Positions 52,055-60,235 are shown, counted from the stretch's first letter. The stretch: DNA of 64,000 nt from Anaeromassilibacillus sp. An250 (GCF_002159845.1 NZ_NFJK01000007.1:62001-126000), one strand, 5' to 3'. The notes: a model not told the origin generated them from the sequence alone. A program made the numbers and translations.

Positions 52055-53137
52055 TTAATAGAGAAAGAGCTGAGGGAGATAAACCACAATCATATAACAA
52101 ATCAACAGACAGATGGCCAGGGAGGTGTTCACACCGCCGTGCAGCTGCAAACGGACGGCATAATCCGACGGGTCGGGGTTTTCCTCCCGGAGCGTGCGGA
52201 TTTTGCGGATACAGTGGTTCATATACATGCGGTTTCCATTGAATCCGACAAACAGCATGAGGGCAAACCGGAGCAGAGAGAGCAGGCTGGGGGCCCATAC
52301 CAAGAAAATCTGCCAGGGAGCCTGCTGCATCAGCAGCGCCATGAACTGGACCGACTGTTCCATGGTCGGGTAGGCGGCGTTGATATCCACGCCGACCTGC
52401 TGCATCAGATCCATAATGATAGGCGTGGCAAAGCGATAGGAGATAAAGGTGGAAAGCACATAGATCAGCAACATAATCCCCGTGAAAATGGCGCCCCATT
52501 TATATTGTTTGCGGTAAAGCATCCAACCGCCAGAGCAGAGAAACGCGGAAAAATTGAACCGGTTCCGATGGTAGCGCTTCCGGTTGACAAAGGCCGGAAT
52601 ATAATATTGGGGATTGGTTTGTACAAATTTCGCTGCATCGCCCGCCGTGACGCCGTCTCCGAGGGGTTCCTCCGGTCTAACGCCGCCCATAGGGTCGAAG
52701 GCGAACGGGTAAGGGCCGCTGTACGGGGCGTTTGGTGCGCCAGGGTTTTGATAGGGCGGGGAATTCGGCACGCCAGGATTCTGATAGGGAGAAGCATTGG
52801 GGTTCGGTGTCCCGTATGGGGAATACCCTCCATTTGGTGAGGCACCTTTGCTTGCTCCACCGCTTAACAGCTGACCACATTGGTCGCAAAACAGCGACTC
52901 ACGGGCGTTTTTCTTGCCGCAGCGTGGACAGATCTTCCCTTCGGCGCCCGTTTCCGTTTGCTTTTCCGGGGGCTTCCATGCATCCGGTGTTCCGTGCTTT
53001 TCTTGAAAAATACAATGTCCAGCTTGCTGATAGCAGGCACGATGATAAGGCGCGCCGCATTCCGGACAGACGACAATGTCGTCGTCAGAGGTAAACGGTT
53101 TGCCGCACACAGGGCATTTCAAACCGGTATAATCCAT
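52055..53137 (-). CDS. Zinc-finger membrane protein with Pro/Asn-rich repeat linker (DUF2628-like)
   Basis: 360 residues. The N-terminal RING-like zinc segment is CPVCGKPF / VCPECGAPYHRACYQQAGHC, followed by a zinc ribbon (ICPRCGKK, FCDQCGQLL). Then a low-complexity linker holds near-repeats of SPYQNPGVPN. The C-terminal half has RNRFNFSAFLCSGGWMLYRKQYKWG, a DUF2628-like motif, and about four membrane helices. The layout suggests a cytosolic zinc module tethered to the membrane. Start 53137 with AAGGAGG. Function unknown. Confidence 0.75.
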   Translation of the reverse strand: MDYTGLKCPVCGKPFTSDDDIVVCPECGAPYHRACYQQAGHCIFQEKHGTPDAWKPPEKQTETGAEGKICPRCGKKNARESLFCDQCGQLLSGGASKGASPNGGYSPYGTPNPNASPYQNPGVPNSPPYQNPGAPNAPYSGPYPFAFDPMGGVRPEEPLGDGVTAGDAAKFVQTNPQYYIPAFVNRKRYHRNRFNFSAFLCSGGWMLYRKQYKWGAIFTGIMLLIYVLSTFISYRFATPIIMDLMQQVGVDINAAYPTMEQSVQFMALLMQQAPWQIFLVWAPSLLSLLRFALMLFVGFNGNRMYMNHCIRKIRTLREENPDPSDYAVRLQLHGGVNTSLAICLLICYMIVVYLPQLFLY

Positions 53138-53189
53138 TCTGTGTCCTCCTTGTCGGGGCCCTTTTTGACCCACAGTCCATTAATATAGT

Positions 53190-53218
53190 ATTCTATCGTT
53201 TTTTAGGAGAAACTGCAA
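53190..53218 (-). promoter_or_regulatory. Probable promoter of the zinc-finger membrane protein
   Basis: On the minus strand: TTGCAG (53213-53218), a 17-base spacer and TAGAAT (53190-53195), about 50 bases ahead of the ATG. Confidence 0.5.
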
Positions 53219-53324
53219 GGTTTCCAAGGATAAGTTTTCAGCCTATTCACAGTTTTTCAAAAATACGGAAATCAAACGCATGGTTGGCTGGATGCCATCG
53301 CATTCAAGCGGAGAAAGGACCATA

Positions 53325-53365
53325 CAAAAAACAGCCCTTGGGAAATTCCCAAGAGCTGCTTATTT
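53325..53365. terminator. Terminator after ptsH
   Basis: CAGCCCTTGGGAA and TTCCCAAGAGCTG (53332-53358) form a stem with one mismatch. On the minus strand TTTTTT follows; on the plus strand TTATTTTT follows. Confidence 0.8.
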
Positions 53366-53377
53366 TTCTATAAAAGA

Positions 53378-53635
53378 TTACAGGTTTTCCTTAAAAAATG
53401 CCTCCAGTGCAGGGGCAGCCGTATCCTCGTCTGCACCTTCCACACATACGGTGACAGTCTCGCCCTTCTTAGCCGCTAAGCCCATGACAGAGAAGATCTT
53501 TTTGGCGTCTCCACTTTTGTCGTCCTTCTTGATGGTGATCGTGCTGGCAAATTCCTTTGCCTTTTTGACAAGCAAACCTGCCGGTCTTGCATGGATGCCT
53601 TCCGCGTCGGTAATCACATACTGAAATTCCTTCAT
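53378..53635 (-). CDS. ptsH: Phosphocarrier protein HPr, with Lys at position 46
   Basis: Carries phosphate from enzyme I to the sugar-specific EII proteins. 85 residues. The active site GIHARPAG places His at exactly residue 15 and Arg at 17. At the regulatory position the sequence reads AKKIFSVMGL where HPr usually has KSIMGVMSL: residue 46 is Lys, not Ser, and Ser falls at 49. Phosphorylation by HPr kinase at Ser46 is therefore not possible in the usual way. AAGGAGA precedes the ATG. It follows fruA with its own promoter. Confidence 0.93.
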   Translation of the reverse strand: MKEFQYVITDAEGIHARPAGLLVKKAKEFASTITIKKDDKSGDAKKIFSVMGLAAKKGETVTVCVEGADEDTAAPALEAFFKENL

Positions 53636-53661
53636 CTTAAATATCTCCTTGTCTATCAATT

Positions 53662-53695
53662 GGTCCCAATGGCTCACAAGATGCCCAGAGGGACC
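53662..53695 (-). promoter_or_regulatory. Hairpin in the ptsH 5' leader
   Basis: GGTCCC (53662-53667) and GGGACC (53690-53695) with inner GGC/GCC pairing. It lies between the ptsH promoter and ribosome site and has no T run on the minus strand, so it is not a terminator. Confidence 0.35.
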
Positions 53696-53708
53696 TGTTA
53701 TTATTCTT

Positions 53709-53737
53709 ATTATAGAAGGAAAATTGGGCCGGGTCAA
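53709..53737 (-). promoter_or_regulatory. Promoter of ptsH
   Basis: On the minus strand: TTGACC (53732-53737), a 17-base spacer and a perfect TATAAT (53709-53714). ptsH can thus be expressed apart from the fructose operon. Confidence 0.8.
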
Positions 53738-53843
53738 GGGATTCTAGCCGGGATTTTGCAGGGGATTGAAAAAAGTGCAGCAAGGCTGAAAACGGCCCAA
53801 TTTTGCTATTTGCTCTTCTTTTTGGAAAGCGAATCGTTGGAAA

Positions 53844-55766
53844 TTAGCGCCCTTCCTTGATCGGCTTTTTCAGCAGGGCCAAGAGGAGCATGGCGACGAC
53901 GGAGCCGATTAAGAGGGATACCAGGTACATGGGCCAATTTTGGACCACAGCGAACACGAAGATTCCACCATGCGGCGCCGGAAGCGTGCAGCCGAACAGC
54001 ATGGAGAGCGCACCGGCCACAGCGGAACCGACCACGCAGGACGGGATGACGCGCAGCGGATCGGAAGCGGCAAAGGGGATAACGCCTTCTGTGATGAACG
54101 AGAAGCCCATAATATAGTTGGTAACGGTTGTCTGGCGCTCTTTTTCGGTAAAGCGGTTTTTAAAGAACGTAGTGCACAGGGCAACGGCAAGCGGCGGAAC
54201 CATACCGCCGATCATCACGGCAGCCATAACGCCGGAGGAGACCGGGTCGCCGGCGGCGTTGATGAGGGAGGCTGTGCCAAATACATAAGCCGCTTTGTTG
54301 AACGGCCCGCCCATGTCGATGCTCATCATGCCGCCGACAATCGCGCCGAGGATGACGCCGCTGGTTGCGTTCAAGCTGGCCAGGGCATTGCTGATCCACA
54401 GATTCAGCGCTGACACAGGGGGATTGATGATAAACTGGATGATGACGCCAATCGCCAGGATGCCCACCACGGGATAGATCAGGACTGGTTTGGTCCCTTC
54501 CAGGGATTTCGGCAGCTTGGCGCAGAGCTTCTCCAGGCCGAGCATCAGATACCCGGCTATAAAGCCGGCGATCAATGCGCCGAGGAAACCGGAGCCGCCG
54601 GCGTTGGCCAATGCGCCGCCCACAAATCCTACCGCCAGTCCGGGGCGGTCCGCGATGCTCATGGAGATGAAGCCCGCGAGGATGGGCAGCATAAAGCCAA
54701 ACGCCGCGTTGCCGATGGTCTTAAAGAGCGCCGCCGCCGGGGAATTCATGCCGAAGTTGGCCGGGTCGCCGCCCGGGGCTAGGATGGTGTCGAGAAGGAA
54801 GGCGATTGCAATTAAGATGCCGCCGCCGATGACAAAGGGAAGCATGTTGGAGACGCCGTTCATCAGATGCTTGTAGATCTGGTGGCCGAGTCCCTCCTTC
54901 GCAGTGCTGGTTTCCGCCTGGGCATGGCCGCCCTGTGCGTGGAAAACCGGCGCTTTACCGTCGAGGATGATTTGGATCAATTCCTGCGGGCGGGAAATAC
55001 CATCAGACACCTGGGTTTGAACGACCGGCTTGCCGTCAAAACGGGGCATATCCACTTTTGTATCCGCAGCGACAATGATTCCGTCCGCAGCCGCGATTTC
55101 TGCCTGCGTCAAGACGTTTTTCTTGCCGCCGGAACCGTTGGTTTCCACCTTGATGGTCACGCCCATCTGCTTGGCCTTTTCCTCCAGGCTTTCCGCCGCC
55201 ATGTAGGTATGGGCAATTCCGGTCGGACAGGCCGTTACAGCGAGGATGCGGTAAGTACCCGGTGCGGCTTTTTTCGCCTCTTCCTCTTTTTTCTCCGTTT
55301 CCGCTACCTTCTTGTTTTCGGCTTCGTCCACCAAACGGAAAAATTCTTCTTTGTCCTTTGCGTCGATCAGGCCCTGGCGGAAATCGTCGTCCATCAGCAG
55401 GACGCTCAGACGCCCCAGAACGTCCAGATGGATATTGTCCTCCGTGTCCGGCGCGGCGATCAGGAAGAACAATTTGGCCGGTTCGCCGTCCAGGGAGTCA
55501 AAGTCCACGCCGTCGCGGACGACGATCACGGCAAGGCCCGCGCTTTTGACCGCTTTGGTTTTCGCGTGGGGAATGGCGACCCCCTCGCCAATTCCTGTGG
55601 AACCGATGGTTTCACGCTTTAAAACGCATTTTTTGTACTCTTCCTTGTCGAGTATATTTCCAGACCGCACCATCAGGTCCACCAGGAGGTCGATTGCCTC
55701 CGCTTTGCTTTTGGGGGTGGCATTCAGATCCATTGCGTCTTTGTTCAGAAGTTCCGTAATACGCAT
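53844..55766 (-). CDS. fruA: Fructose-specific PTS transporter, IIABC
   Basis: Imports fructose and phosphorylates it to fructose 1-phosphate. 640 residues in the order IIA-IIB-IIC: the IIA phospho-histidine lies in EGVAIPHAKT (His67), the IIB phospho-cysteine in VTACPTGIAHTYMAAE (Cys180), and the IIC membrane domain starts near residue 300 after a Gln/Ala linker. The start at 55766 follows TAGGAGG. It comes 31 bases after fruK in fruR-fruK-fruA. The operon is probably controlled by FruR at the repeats upstream of fruR. Confidence 0.95.
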   Translation of the reverse strand: MRITELLNKDAMDLNATPKSKAEAIDLLVDLMVRSGNILDKEEYKKCVLKRETIGSTGIGEGVAIPHAKTKAVKSAGLAVIVVRDGVDFDSLDGEPAKLFFLIAAPDTEDNIHLDVLGRLSVLLMDDDFRQGLIDAKDKEEFFRLVDEAENKKVAETEKKEEEAKKAAPGTYRILAVTACPTGIAHTYMAAESLEEKAKQMGVTIKVETNGSGGKKNVLTQAEIAAADGIIVAADTKVDMPRFDGKPVVQTQVSDGISRPQELIQIILDGKAPVFHAQGGHAQAETSTAKEGLGHQIYKHLMNGVSNMLPFVIGGGILIAIAFLLDTILAPGGDPANFGMNSPAAALFKTIGNAAFGFMLPILAGFISMSIADRPGLAVGFVGGALANAGGSGFLGALIAGFIAGYLMLGLEKLCAKLPKSLEGTKPVLIYPVVGILAIGVIIQFIINPPVSALNLWISNALASLNATSGVILGAIVGGMMSIDMGGPFNKAAYVFGTASLINAAGDPVSSGVMAAVMIGGMVPPLAVALCTTFFKNRFTEKERQTTVTNYIMGFSFITEGVIPFAASDPLRVIPSCVVGSAVAGALSMLFGCTLPAPHGGIFVFAVVQNWPMYLVSLLIGSVVAMLLLALLKKPIKEGR

Positions 55767-55797
55767 AACAAGTCCTCCTATTAAAAATCTCAAGCTA

Positions 55798-56700
55798 TTA
55801 CATGGTTTTTAAAAGCGCCCGGATGTCATCGCCGCTGGCCAGCCATTCCTGGAAGGCCGAGGCACTGCCGGCGGCCAGGCCGGTCTGAAACGCGGTTTCG
55901 TAGTTTTGCGAAGAGAGATAACCGGCAAGGAATCCGGCGACCATCGAGTCCCCCGCGCCAACCGAGTTGACCACATGGCCCTGCGGGGGCAAACGCTTGT
56001 GGATGCCGCCGCCTTCATCCACCAGGATGGCTCCGTCGCCCGCCATGGAAACCAGGACGTTGCGCGCACCCATCTGCTGAAGCTTTTGCGCGTGGGAGAT
56101 AATGGCCTCGTCCGTCGTAAGGTGCTGCCCAAAGAGTTCACCCAATTCGTGGTTGTTGGGCTTAATCAGGAAGGGCTGGTATTTTAAGACATTCCGAAGC
56201 AATTCCCCGGTGGCGTCCACCACGGCATGGATGTTCCGGCCCTGTAGATGCTCCAAAATTTTTTCGTAGATGTCGGCAGGCAGGGTGTTGGGGATGCTTC
56301 CGGCCAGGACCAAGCCGTCGCCATCGGAGAGGTTCTCCAGTTTTGAGAACAGGTCCTGTAAATTCTGCGGGCTGAGATGCGGGCCCTGTCCGTTGATTTC
56401 GCTCTCTTGTTCGGCTTTGATTTTGACATTGATCCGCGAAAACCCTTCCTGGACCTGGATGAAATCGTTGCGGCAGCCGCAGGCGTCAAGCAATCTCTGG
56501 ATTTCCGTTCCGGTAAAACCGGCGATAAACCCGAGTGCTGTGCTCTCAACCCCCAAGTTGCGCAGGACGATCGAGACATTGATCCCCTTACCGCCGGGAT
56601 AGAGCTCCTCTTTTGCTGTGCGGTTGACGCTGCCAAGTTCCAGGGTGGGGAGTTTTACAATGTAGTCGAGAGAGGGGTTGAATGTTACGGTATAGATCAT
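55798..56700 (-). CDS. fruK: 1-phosphofructokinase
   Basis: Phosphorylates fructose 1-phosphate from FruA to fructose 1,6-bisphosphate. 300 residues, PfkB/ribokinase fold. VTFNPSLDYIV at the start, YPGGKGINVSIVLRNLGV in the middle and the catalytic SVGAGDSMVAGFLAGYL near the C-terminus. The ATG overlaps the fruR stop by 4 bases, giving translational coupling. Confidence 0.95.
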   Translation of the reverse strand: MIYTVTFNPSLDYIVKLPTLELGSVNRTAKEELYPGGKGINVSIVLRNLGVESTALGFIAGFTGTEIQRLLDACGCRNDFIQVQEGFSRINVKIKAEQESEINGQGPHLSPQNLQDLFSKLENLSDGDGLVLAGSIPNTLPADIYEKILEHLQGRNIHAVVDATGELLRNVLKYQPFLIKPNNHELGELFGQHLTTDEAIISHAQKLQQMGARNVLVSMAGDGAILVDEGGGIHKRLPPQGHVVNSVGAGDSMVAGFLAGYLSSQNYETAFQTGLAAGSASAFQEWLASGDDIRALLKTM

Positions 56701-57467
56701 GAGGACGTTTGCTCCTTTCCAAGGTCTGTTTCAATCACGGTCGTGTGGGAGCGGAGTTGTTTATCCGGTAAAGCAGTTGTGATAACAGCGGCTTGGGATA
56801 GATCCGCGAAGATGACCGAATACAATTGATTGTATTTGGAGGGGTCCGCCAGCACATAGCGCTTGTTGCAGCGCTGGATGGCTTCGGTTTTCACGCGGGC
56901 CTCTTCGATGTCCGGGGTGCTGAATCCATCGCCGGCGCGCATGCCGTTTGTCCCGAAAAAGCCGATGGAAAAATGATACCGCTGAAGGCTGTGCACGGCT
57001 TCCGTCCCGACAATCGCCTCCGTGACCGCCTTGATCTTTCCCGATAGGATGTAAGCTTCCAGCCCTTTTTCCGCAAGCTTCCGCGCGTGGACAATTCCGT
57101 TCGTCACATAGACGGCGTCCTGTTCATGGAGGTAGTCGATCATCCGCTCGGTGGTAGTGCCTGCATCTAGGAACACAAAATCATTCTTATGTACCAGGGA
57201 GGCGGCACATTGCGCGATGCGGTTCTTTTCCTCCACATGGAGGTTGTGGCGGACAGAGGTTTTGTCCTCTGTCATCTGGTAGACGCCGTTGATGGAGGTA
57301 GCCCCGCCGTGGACCTTGGTCAGTTTTCCCATCCGGTGAAGCGCCGTCAGATCGCGCCGGATGGTGGATTCCGAGCTATTCAAGAGTTCCGTCAATTCCA
57401 AAACCGATACGGCCTTTTTTTCCTCCAGAAGTTTGAGAATGGCGGCATACCGTTCTTCTGTCAACAT
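56697..57467 (-). CDS. fruR: DeoR-family transcriptional regulator of the fructose operon
   Basis: 256 residues. An N-terminal winged helix-turn-helix (EERYAAILKLLEEKKAVSV, SSESTIRRDLTALHRMGKL, KVHGGA) is followed by a DeoR-type sugar-phosphate sensor domain (FLDAGTTTERMIDYL, YVTNGIVHARKLAEKG, FFGTNGMRAGDGFSTPDI). The probable effector is fructose 1-phosphate or a related sugar phosphate, by family. The ATG at 57467 is chosen because AAAGGA lies 9 bases ahead; an ATG at 57476 abuts that site. First gene of the operon and probably autoregulated. Confidence 0.92.
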   Translation of the reverse strand: MLTEERYAAILKLLEEKKAVSVLELTELLNSSESTIRRDLTALHRMGKLTKVHGGATSINGVYQMTEDKTSVRHNLHVEEKNRIAQCAASLVHKNDFVFLDAGTTTERMIDYLHEQDAVYVTNGIVHARKLAEKGLEAYILSGKIKAVTEAIVGTEAVHSLQRYHFSIGFFGTNGMRAGDGFSTPDIEEARVKTEAIQRCNKRYVLADPSKYNQLYSVIFADLSQAAVITTALPDKQLRSHTTVIETDLGKEQTSS

Positions 57468-57489
57468 TTCGATCATTTCCTTTGTTCAT

Positions 57490-57518
57490 ATAATACAGTC
57501 AATATCAATCAAAGTCAA
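57490..57518 (-). promoter_or_regulatory. Promoter of fruR-fruK-fruA
   Basis: On the minus strand: TTGACT (57513-57518), a 17-base spacer and TATTAT (57490-57495). The leader is short, about 16 bases to the ATG at 57467. The -35 box lies inside one of the operator repeats. Confidence 0.8.
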
Positions 57519-57534
57519 TCGAAATCGATCAAAA
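57499..57534 (-). promoter_or_regulatory. FruR operator: phased 10-bp direct repeats
   Basis: On the plus strand the units TCAATCAAAG (57505), TCAATCGAAA (57515) and TCGATCAAAA (57525) follow each other at an exact 10-base period, with a partial TCAATA at 57499. On the coding strand the consensus is TTTnGATTGA. The array spans the -35 box and spacer of the fru promoter, as expected for a DeoR-family repressor site. Confidence 0.7.
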
Positions 57535-57692
57535 ATATGACGAAAAACGAACGGATGAGTTATGCAAAACAAACAATCTACAAAGATAACGCGGTGTATT
57601 CTGTGAAAACTAACGGGTGACTTGAACAGATTTGGTTGAAATTGACCGAATGGGTTTGGGGGAGGTGCGCCAAAATCCAAGTACGTGCCTAG

Positions 57693-57721
57693 TTGTATTT
57701 TGCCTGCGAATCGGATATGAT
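57693..57721 (+). promoter_or_regulatory. Promoter of the aminopeptidase gene
   Basis: TTGTAT (57693-57698), a 17-base spacer and TATGAT (57716-57721). Confidence 0.6.
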
Positions 57722-57835
57722 AGGTTCATACAGAGGTCGCTGTCTACAGAAGTTTGTGCGAAAAGAGAGCGATTATGAGCGAACGAAAGCGGTTTTCCAA
57801 AACCGGCTTTGGATATAAGGAAAAGAGGATGCAGA

Positions 57836-59077
57836 ATGGTTACGCAGGATACATTGCGGAAATATGCGGAGTTGGCCGTGCGGGTCGGGGTAAACGTGCA
57901 GCCGGGACAATTGATGGTTTTGGCGTCCCCTGTGGACTGCGCGTTCTTTGCCCGCCTTTGCGTGGAAGAGGCTTACCGGGCCGGAGCGGGGGAAGTCCGC
58001 GTCAATTGGACGGATGAATACACGGACAAGCTGCGCTATGAATACGAAGAACAATCGTCGATGGCTTCTATAGCCCCTTGGCGGATCCAGCAGAAGCAGG
58101 ATGACATTGACCGCCGCTGCTGTTTTTTGCACATAAAGTCCAGCACACCGGGGCTGCTGGCGGAGATTCCCGGAGAAAAGCTTCAGGCGGTGCGCGTTGC
58201 AGAGGAGCTTGCCTTTGAGAAATTTGAATATTACACCATGGCAAACCATGGGCAATGGAGCATTGTGGCTGTGCCGTCCATTGCATGGGCCAAAAAAGTG
58301 TTCCCGGAATTGGAGGAACAGGCGGCATTGGACGCGCTTTGGGCCGCAGTCCTCGCTGGGGTGCGGATTGGCGGAAACCGCGACGCTGTCGCGGAATGGC
58401 AGGCGCACATTACCCGTTTAGCGGAAAACAGCCGCAAATTAAATACCTATCATTTCCAGGCGCTGCACTTCCGGAACGGTATCGGCACCGACCTCACGGT
58501 CGGTCTGGCCAAGGGGCATATCTGGGAGGGAGGAAGCTCCCGTGCAGACAACGGCGCGGTATTCGTTCCGAACATGCCGACCGAGGAGGTGTTCACCGCC
58601 CCGGATAAATGCCATGTAAACGGGCGCGTCTACGCAACAAAACCGCTCAATTACCAGGGAAAGATGATCCGCGACTTCTGGTTCGATTTTCGCGATGGAA
58701 AGGTCTGCGCATACGGCGCCAGCGAGGGCGAAGATGTGCTAAAGAATCTCGTGGAATTTGATGAGGGCAGCGCTTACCTCGGCGAAGTGGCGCTGGTGCC
58801 GGACGATTCGCCCATTTCACGTTCCGGATTATTATTCCTGACAACCCTGTTCGATGAAAACGCCTCCTGCCATCTTGCGTTGGGCGCATCGTACCCGGAA
58901 AATATCGAGGGTGGGGCGGCGATGGACCGCAAACAATTGGAGGCCGCCGGCGCCAATCAATCCAAGGAGCATTGCGACTTTATGTTCGGCAGTCCGGACA
59001 TGCAAATCGACGGCATCCTTTCCGATGGAAGGGAGATCCCCGTATTTCGCAACGGTGTTTTTGCTTTCCCAGAATGA
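57836..59077 (+). CDS. M29-family aminopeptidase
   Basis: Metal-dependent aminopeptidase related to AmpS/aminopeptidase T. 413 residues. Family segments: LRKYAELAVRVGVNVQPGQLMVL, VRVNWTDEYTDKLRYEY, GTDLTVGLAKGHIWEGG, NMPTEEVFTAPDKCHVNGRVY, and the C-terminal DENASCHLALGASYPEN with HCDFMFGSPDMQIDG; the E, H and D ligands of the two-metal site lie in the last three. It probably trims peptides in the cytosol. The start at 57836 follows AGAGGA; an upstream in-frame ATG lacks a site. LDH follows after 44 bases. Confidence 0.93.
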   Translation: MVTQDTLRKYAELAVRVGVNVQPGQLMVLASPVDCAFFARLCVEEAYRAGAGEVRVNWTDEYTDKLRYEYEEQSSMASIAPWRIQQKQDDIDRRCCFLHIKSSTPGLLAEIPGEKLQAVRVAEELAFEKFEYYTMANHGQWSIVAVPSIAWAKKVFPELEEQAALDALWAAVLAGVRIGGNRDAVAEWQAHITRLAENSRKLNTYHFQALHFRNGIGTDLTVGLAKGHIWEGGSSRADNGAVFVPNMPTEEVFTAPDKCHVNGRVYATKPLNYQGKMIRDFWFDFRDGKVCAYGASEGEDVLKNLVEFDEGSAYLGEVALVPDDSPISRSGLLFLTTLFDENASCHLALGASYPENIEGGAAMDRKQLEAAGANQSKEHCDFMFGSPDMQIDGILSDGREIPVFRNGVFAFPE

Positions 59078-59121
59078 GGAATGATCCATAGAAAAATGAC
59101 GATGTAAAGGAGTGAGCTTTA

Positions 59122-60066
59122 ATGGTAAACATTCAAAAAGCAGCGATGATCGGTTGTGGTGCGGTGGGCGCGACCTCCGCGTTCAGCCTGATGCAGAGCG
59201 GACTATTTTCGGAACTGGTGTTGATCGACGCCAACCAGCAAAAGGCGGAGGGGGAAGCGACCGACCTCAGCCATGGCCTTCCCTTTGGCCGTCCCATGAA
59301 AATCTATGCCGGTACCTATGACGACCTGGCCGATTGCTATTTGATTATCATCACGGCGGGCGCGGCGCAAAAGCCGGACGAGACCCGTATCGACCTGGTC
59401 AATAAAAATGTGAAGATTTTTAAGAGCATTATCCCGGAGATCGTAAAGCGCAACACGGAGGGGATTCTGCTGGTGGTTTCCAATCCGGTGGACATCCTGA
59501 CGTATGTGACGTTGAAGCTCTCCGGGTTCCCGACAAACCGGGTCATTGGCTCCGGAACCGTGCTGGACACAGCGCGGTTGAAATACCTGTTGGGCGAGCA
59601 TTTGCAGGTCGATAGCCGCAGCATCCATGCGTTTATCATCGGCGAGCACGGCGACAGCGAGCTGGCGGTTTGGAGCAGTGCGAACGTCTCGGGCGTGGAT
59701 TTAAACCATTTCTGCGAATTGCGCGGCCACTACAACCATATGGAGGCCATGGAGCGCATCTACACCGATGTGCGCGACAGCGCCTATGAGATCATTGAGA
59801 AGAAGGGCGCCACCTATTATGGCATCGCCATGGCGGTGCGCAGAATCTGCGAGAGCATCATCCGGAATGAGCACTCCATTTTGCCGATCTCCAGCCTGAT
59901 CTGCGGCCATTATGGGCTGGAAGATGTGTGCATGGGCGTGCCTACCGTGGTAGGGCGCAACGGTGCAGAGACCGTTTTGGATATTCCGCTCAACGGCTTG
60001 GAGCAGCGCAAACTGATGGCTTCTGCCGACGCGCTTCGCAAGGTTCTGGATGGAATTGAGTTGTAA
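59122..60066 (+). CDS. ldh: L-lactate dehydrogenase
   Basis: Reduces pyruvate to L-lactate with NADH to regenerate NAD+ in fermentation. 314 residues. The nucleotide-binding motif is MIGCGAVGATSAFSLM. The substrate-specificity loop reads AGAAQKPDETRIDLV with Gln at the position where malate dehydrogenases have Arg, which supports lactate. The catalytic pair lies in GSGTVLDTARLK and IGEHGDSE (His). AAAGGAG precedes the ATG. It is probably co-transcribed with the aminopeptidase and is closed by a terminator. Confidence 0.95.
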   Translation: MVNIQKAAMIGCGAVGATSAFSLMQSGLFSELVLIDANQQKAEGEATDLSHGLPFGRPMKIYAGTYDDLADCYLIIITAGAAQKPDETRIDLVNKNVKIFKSIIPEIVKRNTEGILLVVSNPVDILTYVTLKLSGFPTNRVIGSGTVLDTARLKYLLGEHLQVDSRSIHAFIIGEHGDSELAVWSSANVSGVDLNHFCELRGHYNHMEAMERIYTDVRDSAYEIIEKKGATYYGIAMAVRRICESIIRNEHSILPISSLICGHYGLEDVCMGVPTVVGRNGAETVLDIPLNGLEQRKLMASADALRKVLDGIEL

Positions 60067-60095
60067 CGGTTCCGGCCAATAGAAAAAAGCAACGG

Positions 60096-60133
60096 TGCCC
60101 CTGGGCTGTTTTCCGACAGCACAGGGGCATTTT
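60096..60133 (+). terminator. Terminator after ldh
   Basis: TGCCCCTG (60096-60103) pairs with CAGGGGCA (60122-60129), with an inner GCTGT/ACAGC stem, followed by TTTT. Confidence 0.88.
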
Positions 60134-60180
60134 GCATAAGAATTTGTATAGAGCATTGTGGAATCTCGATGACGTGTGTC

Positions 60181-60210
60181 TTGACAAATTTTTTAGGAAG
60201 GGATTATAAT
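60181..60210 (+). promoter_or_regulatory. Promoter of the feo operon
   Basis: Perfect TTGACA (60181-60186) and TATAAT (60205-60210) with an 18-base spacer. The expected start is near 60217. Confidence 0.88.
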
Positions 60211-60218
60211 AAAAAAGA

Positions 60219-60235
60219 TAGCATAGGCTAACTTT
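60219..60235 (+). promoter_or_regulatory. DtxR/IdeR-like iron box at the feo start site
   Basis: The site reads TAGCATAGGCTAACTTT. Against the 19-base IdeR/DtxR consensus TTAGGTTAGGCTAACCTAA it matches 13 positions, including the TAGGCTAAC core. It begins 8 bases after the -10 box, where a bound repressor would block initiation. No Fur-like GATAATGATAATC repeat is seen. Confidence 0.5.

Larger units (their letters stand above)
57468..57835. other. Regulatory gap between fruR and the aminopeptidase gene
   Basis: 368 bases without a gene. The left part carries the fru promoter and operator repeats (minus strand). The middle (about 57540-57690) shows nothing I can interpret. The right part has the aminopeptidase promoter (57693-57721) and an imperfect hairpin at 57786-57810 (AAAGCGGTTTT / AAAACCGGCTTT) just before the aminopeptidase ribosome site. 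Confidence 0.6.

Noticed and set aside
57541-57690. A cre (CcpA) site near the aminopeptidase gene
   Set aside because: The sequence near 57600 shares only a few bases with the cre consensus; not enough to call.
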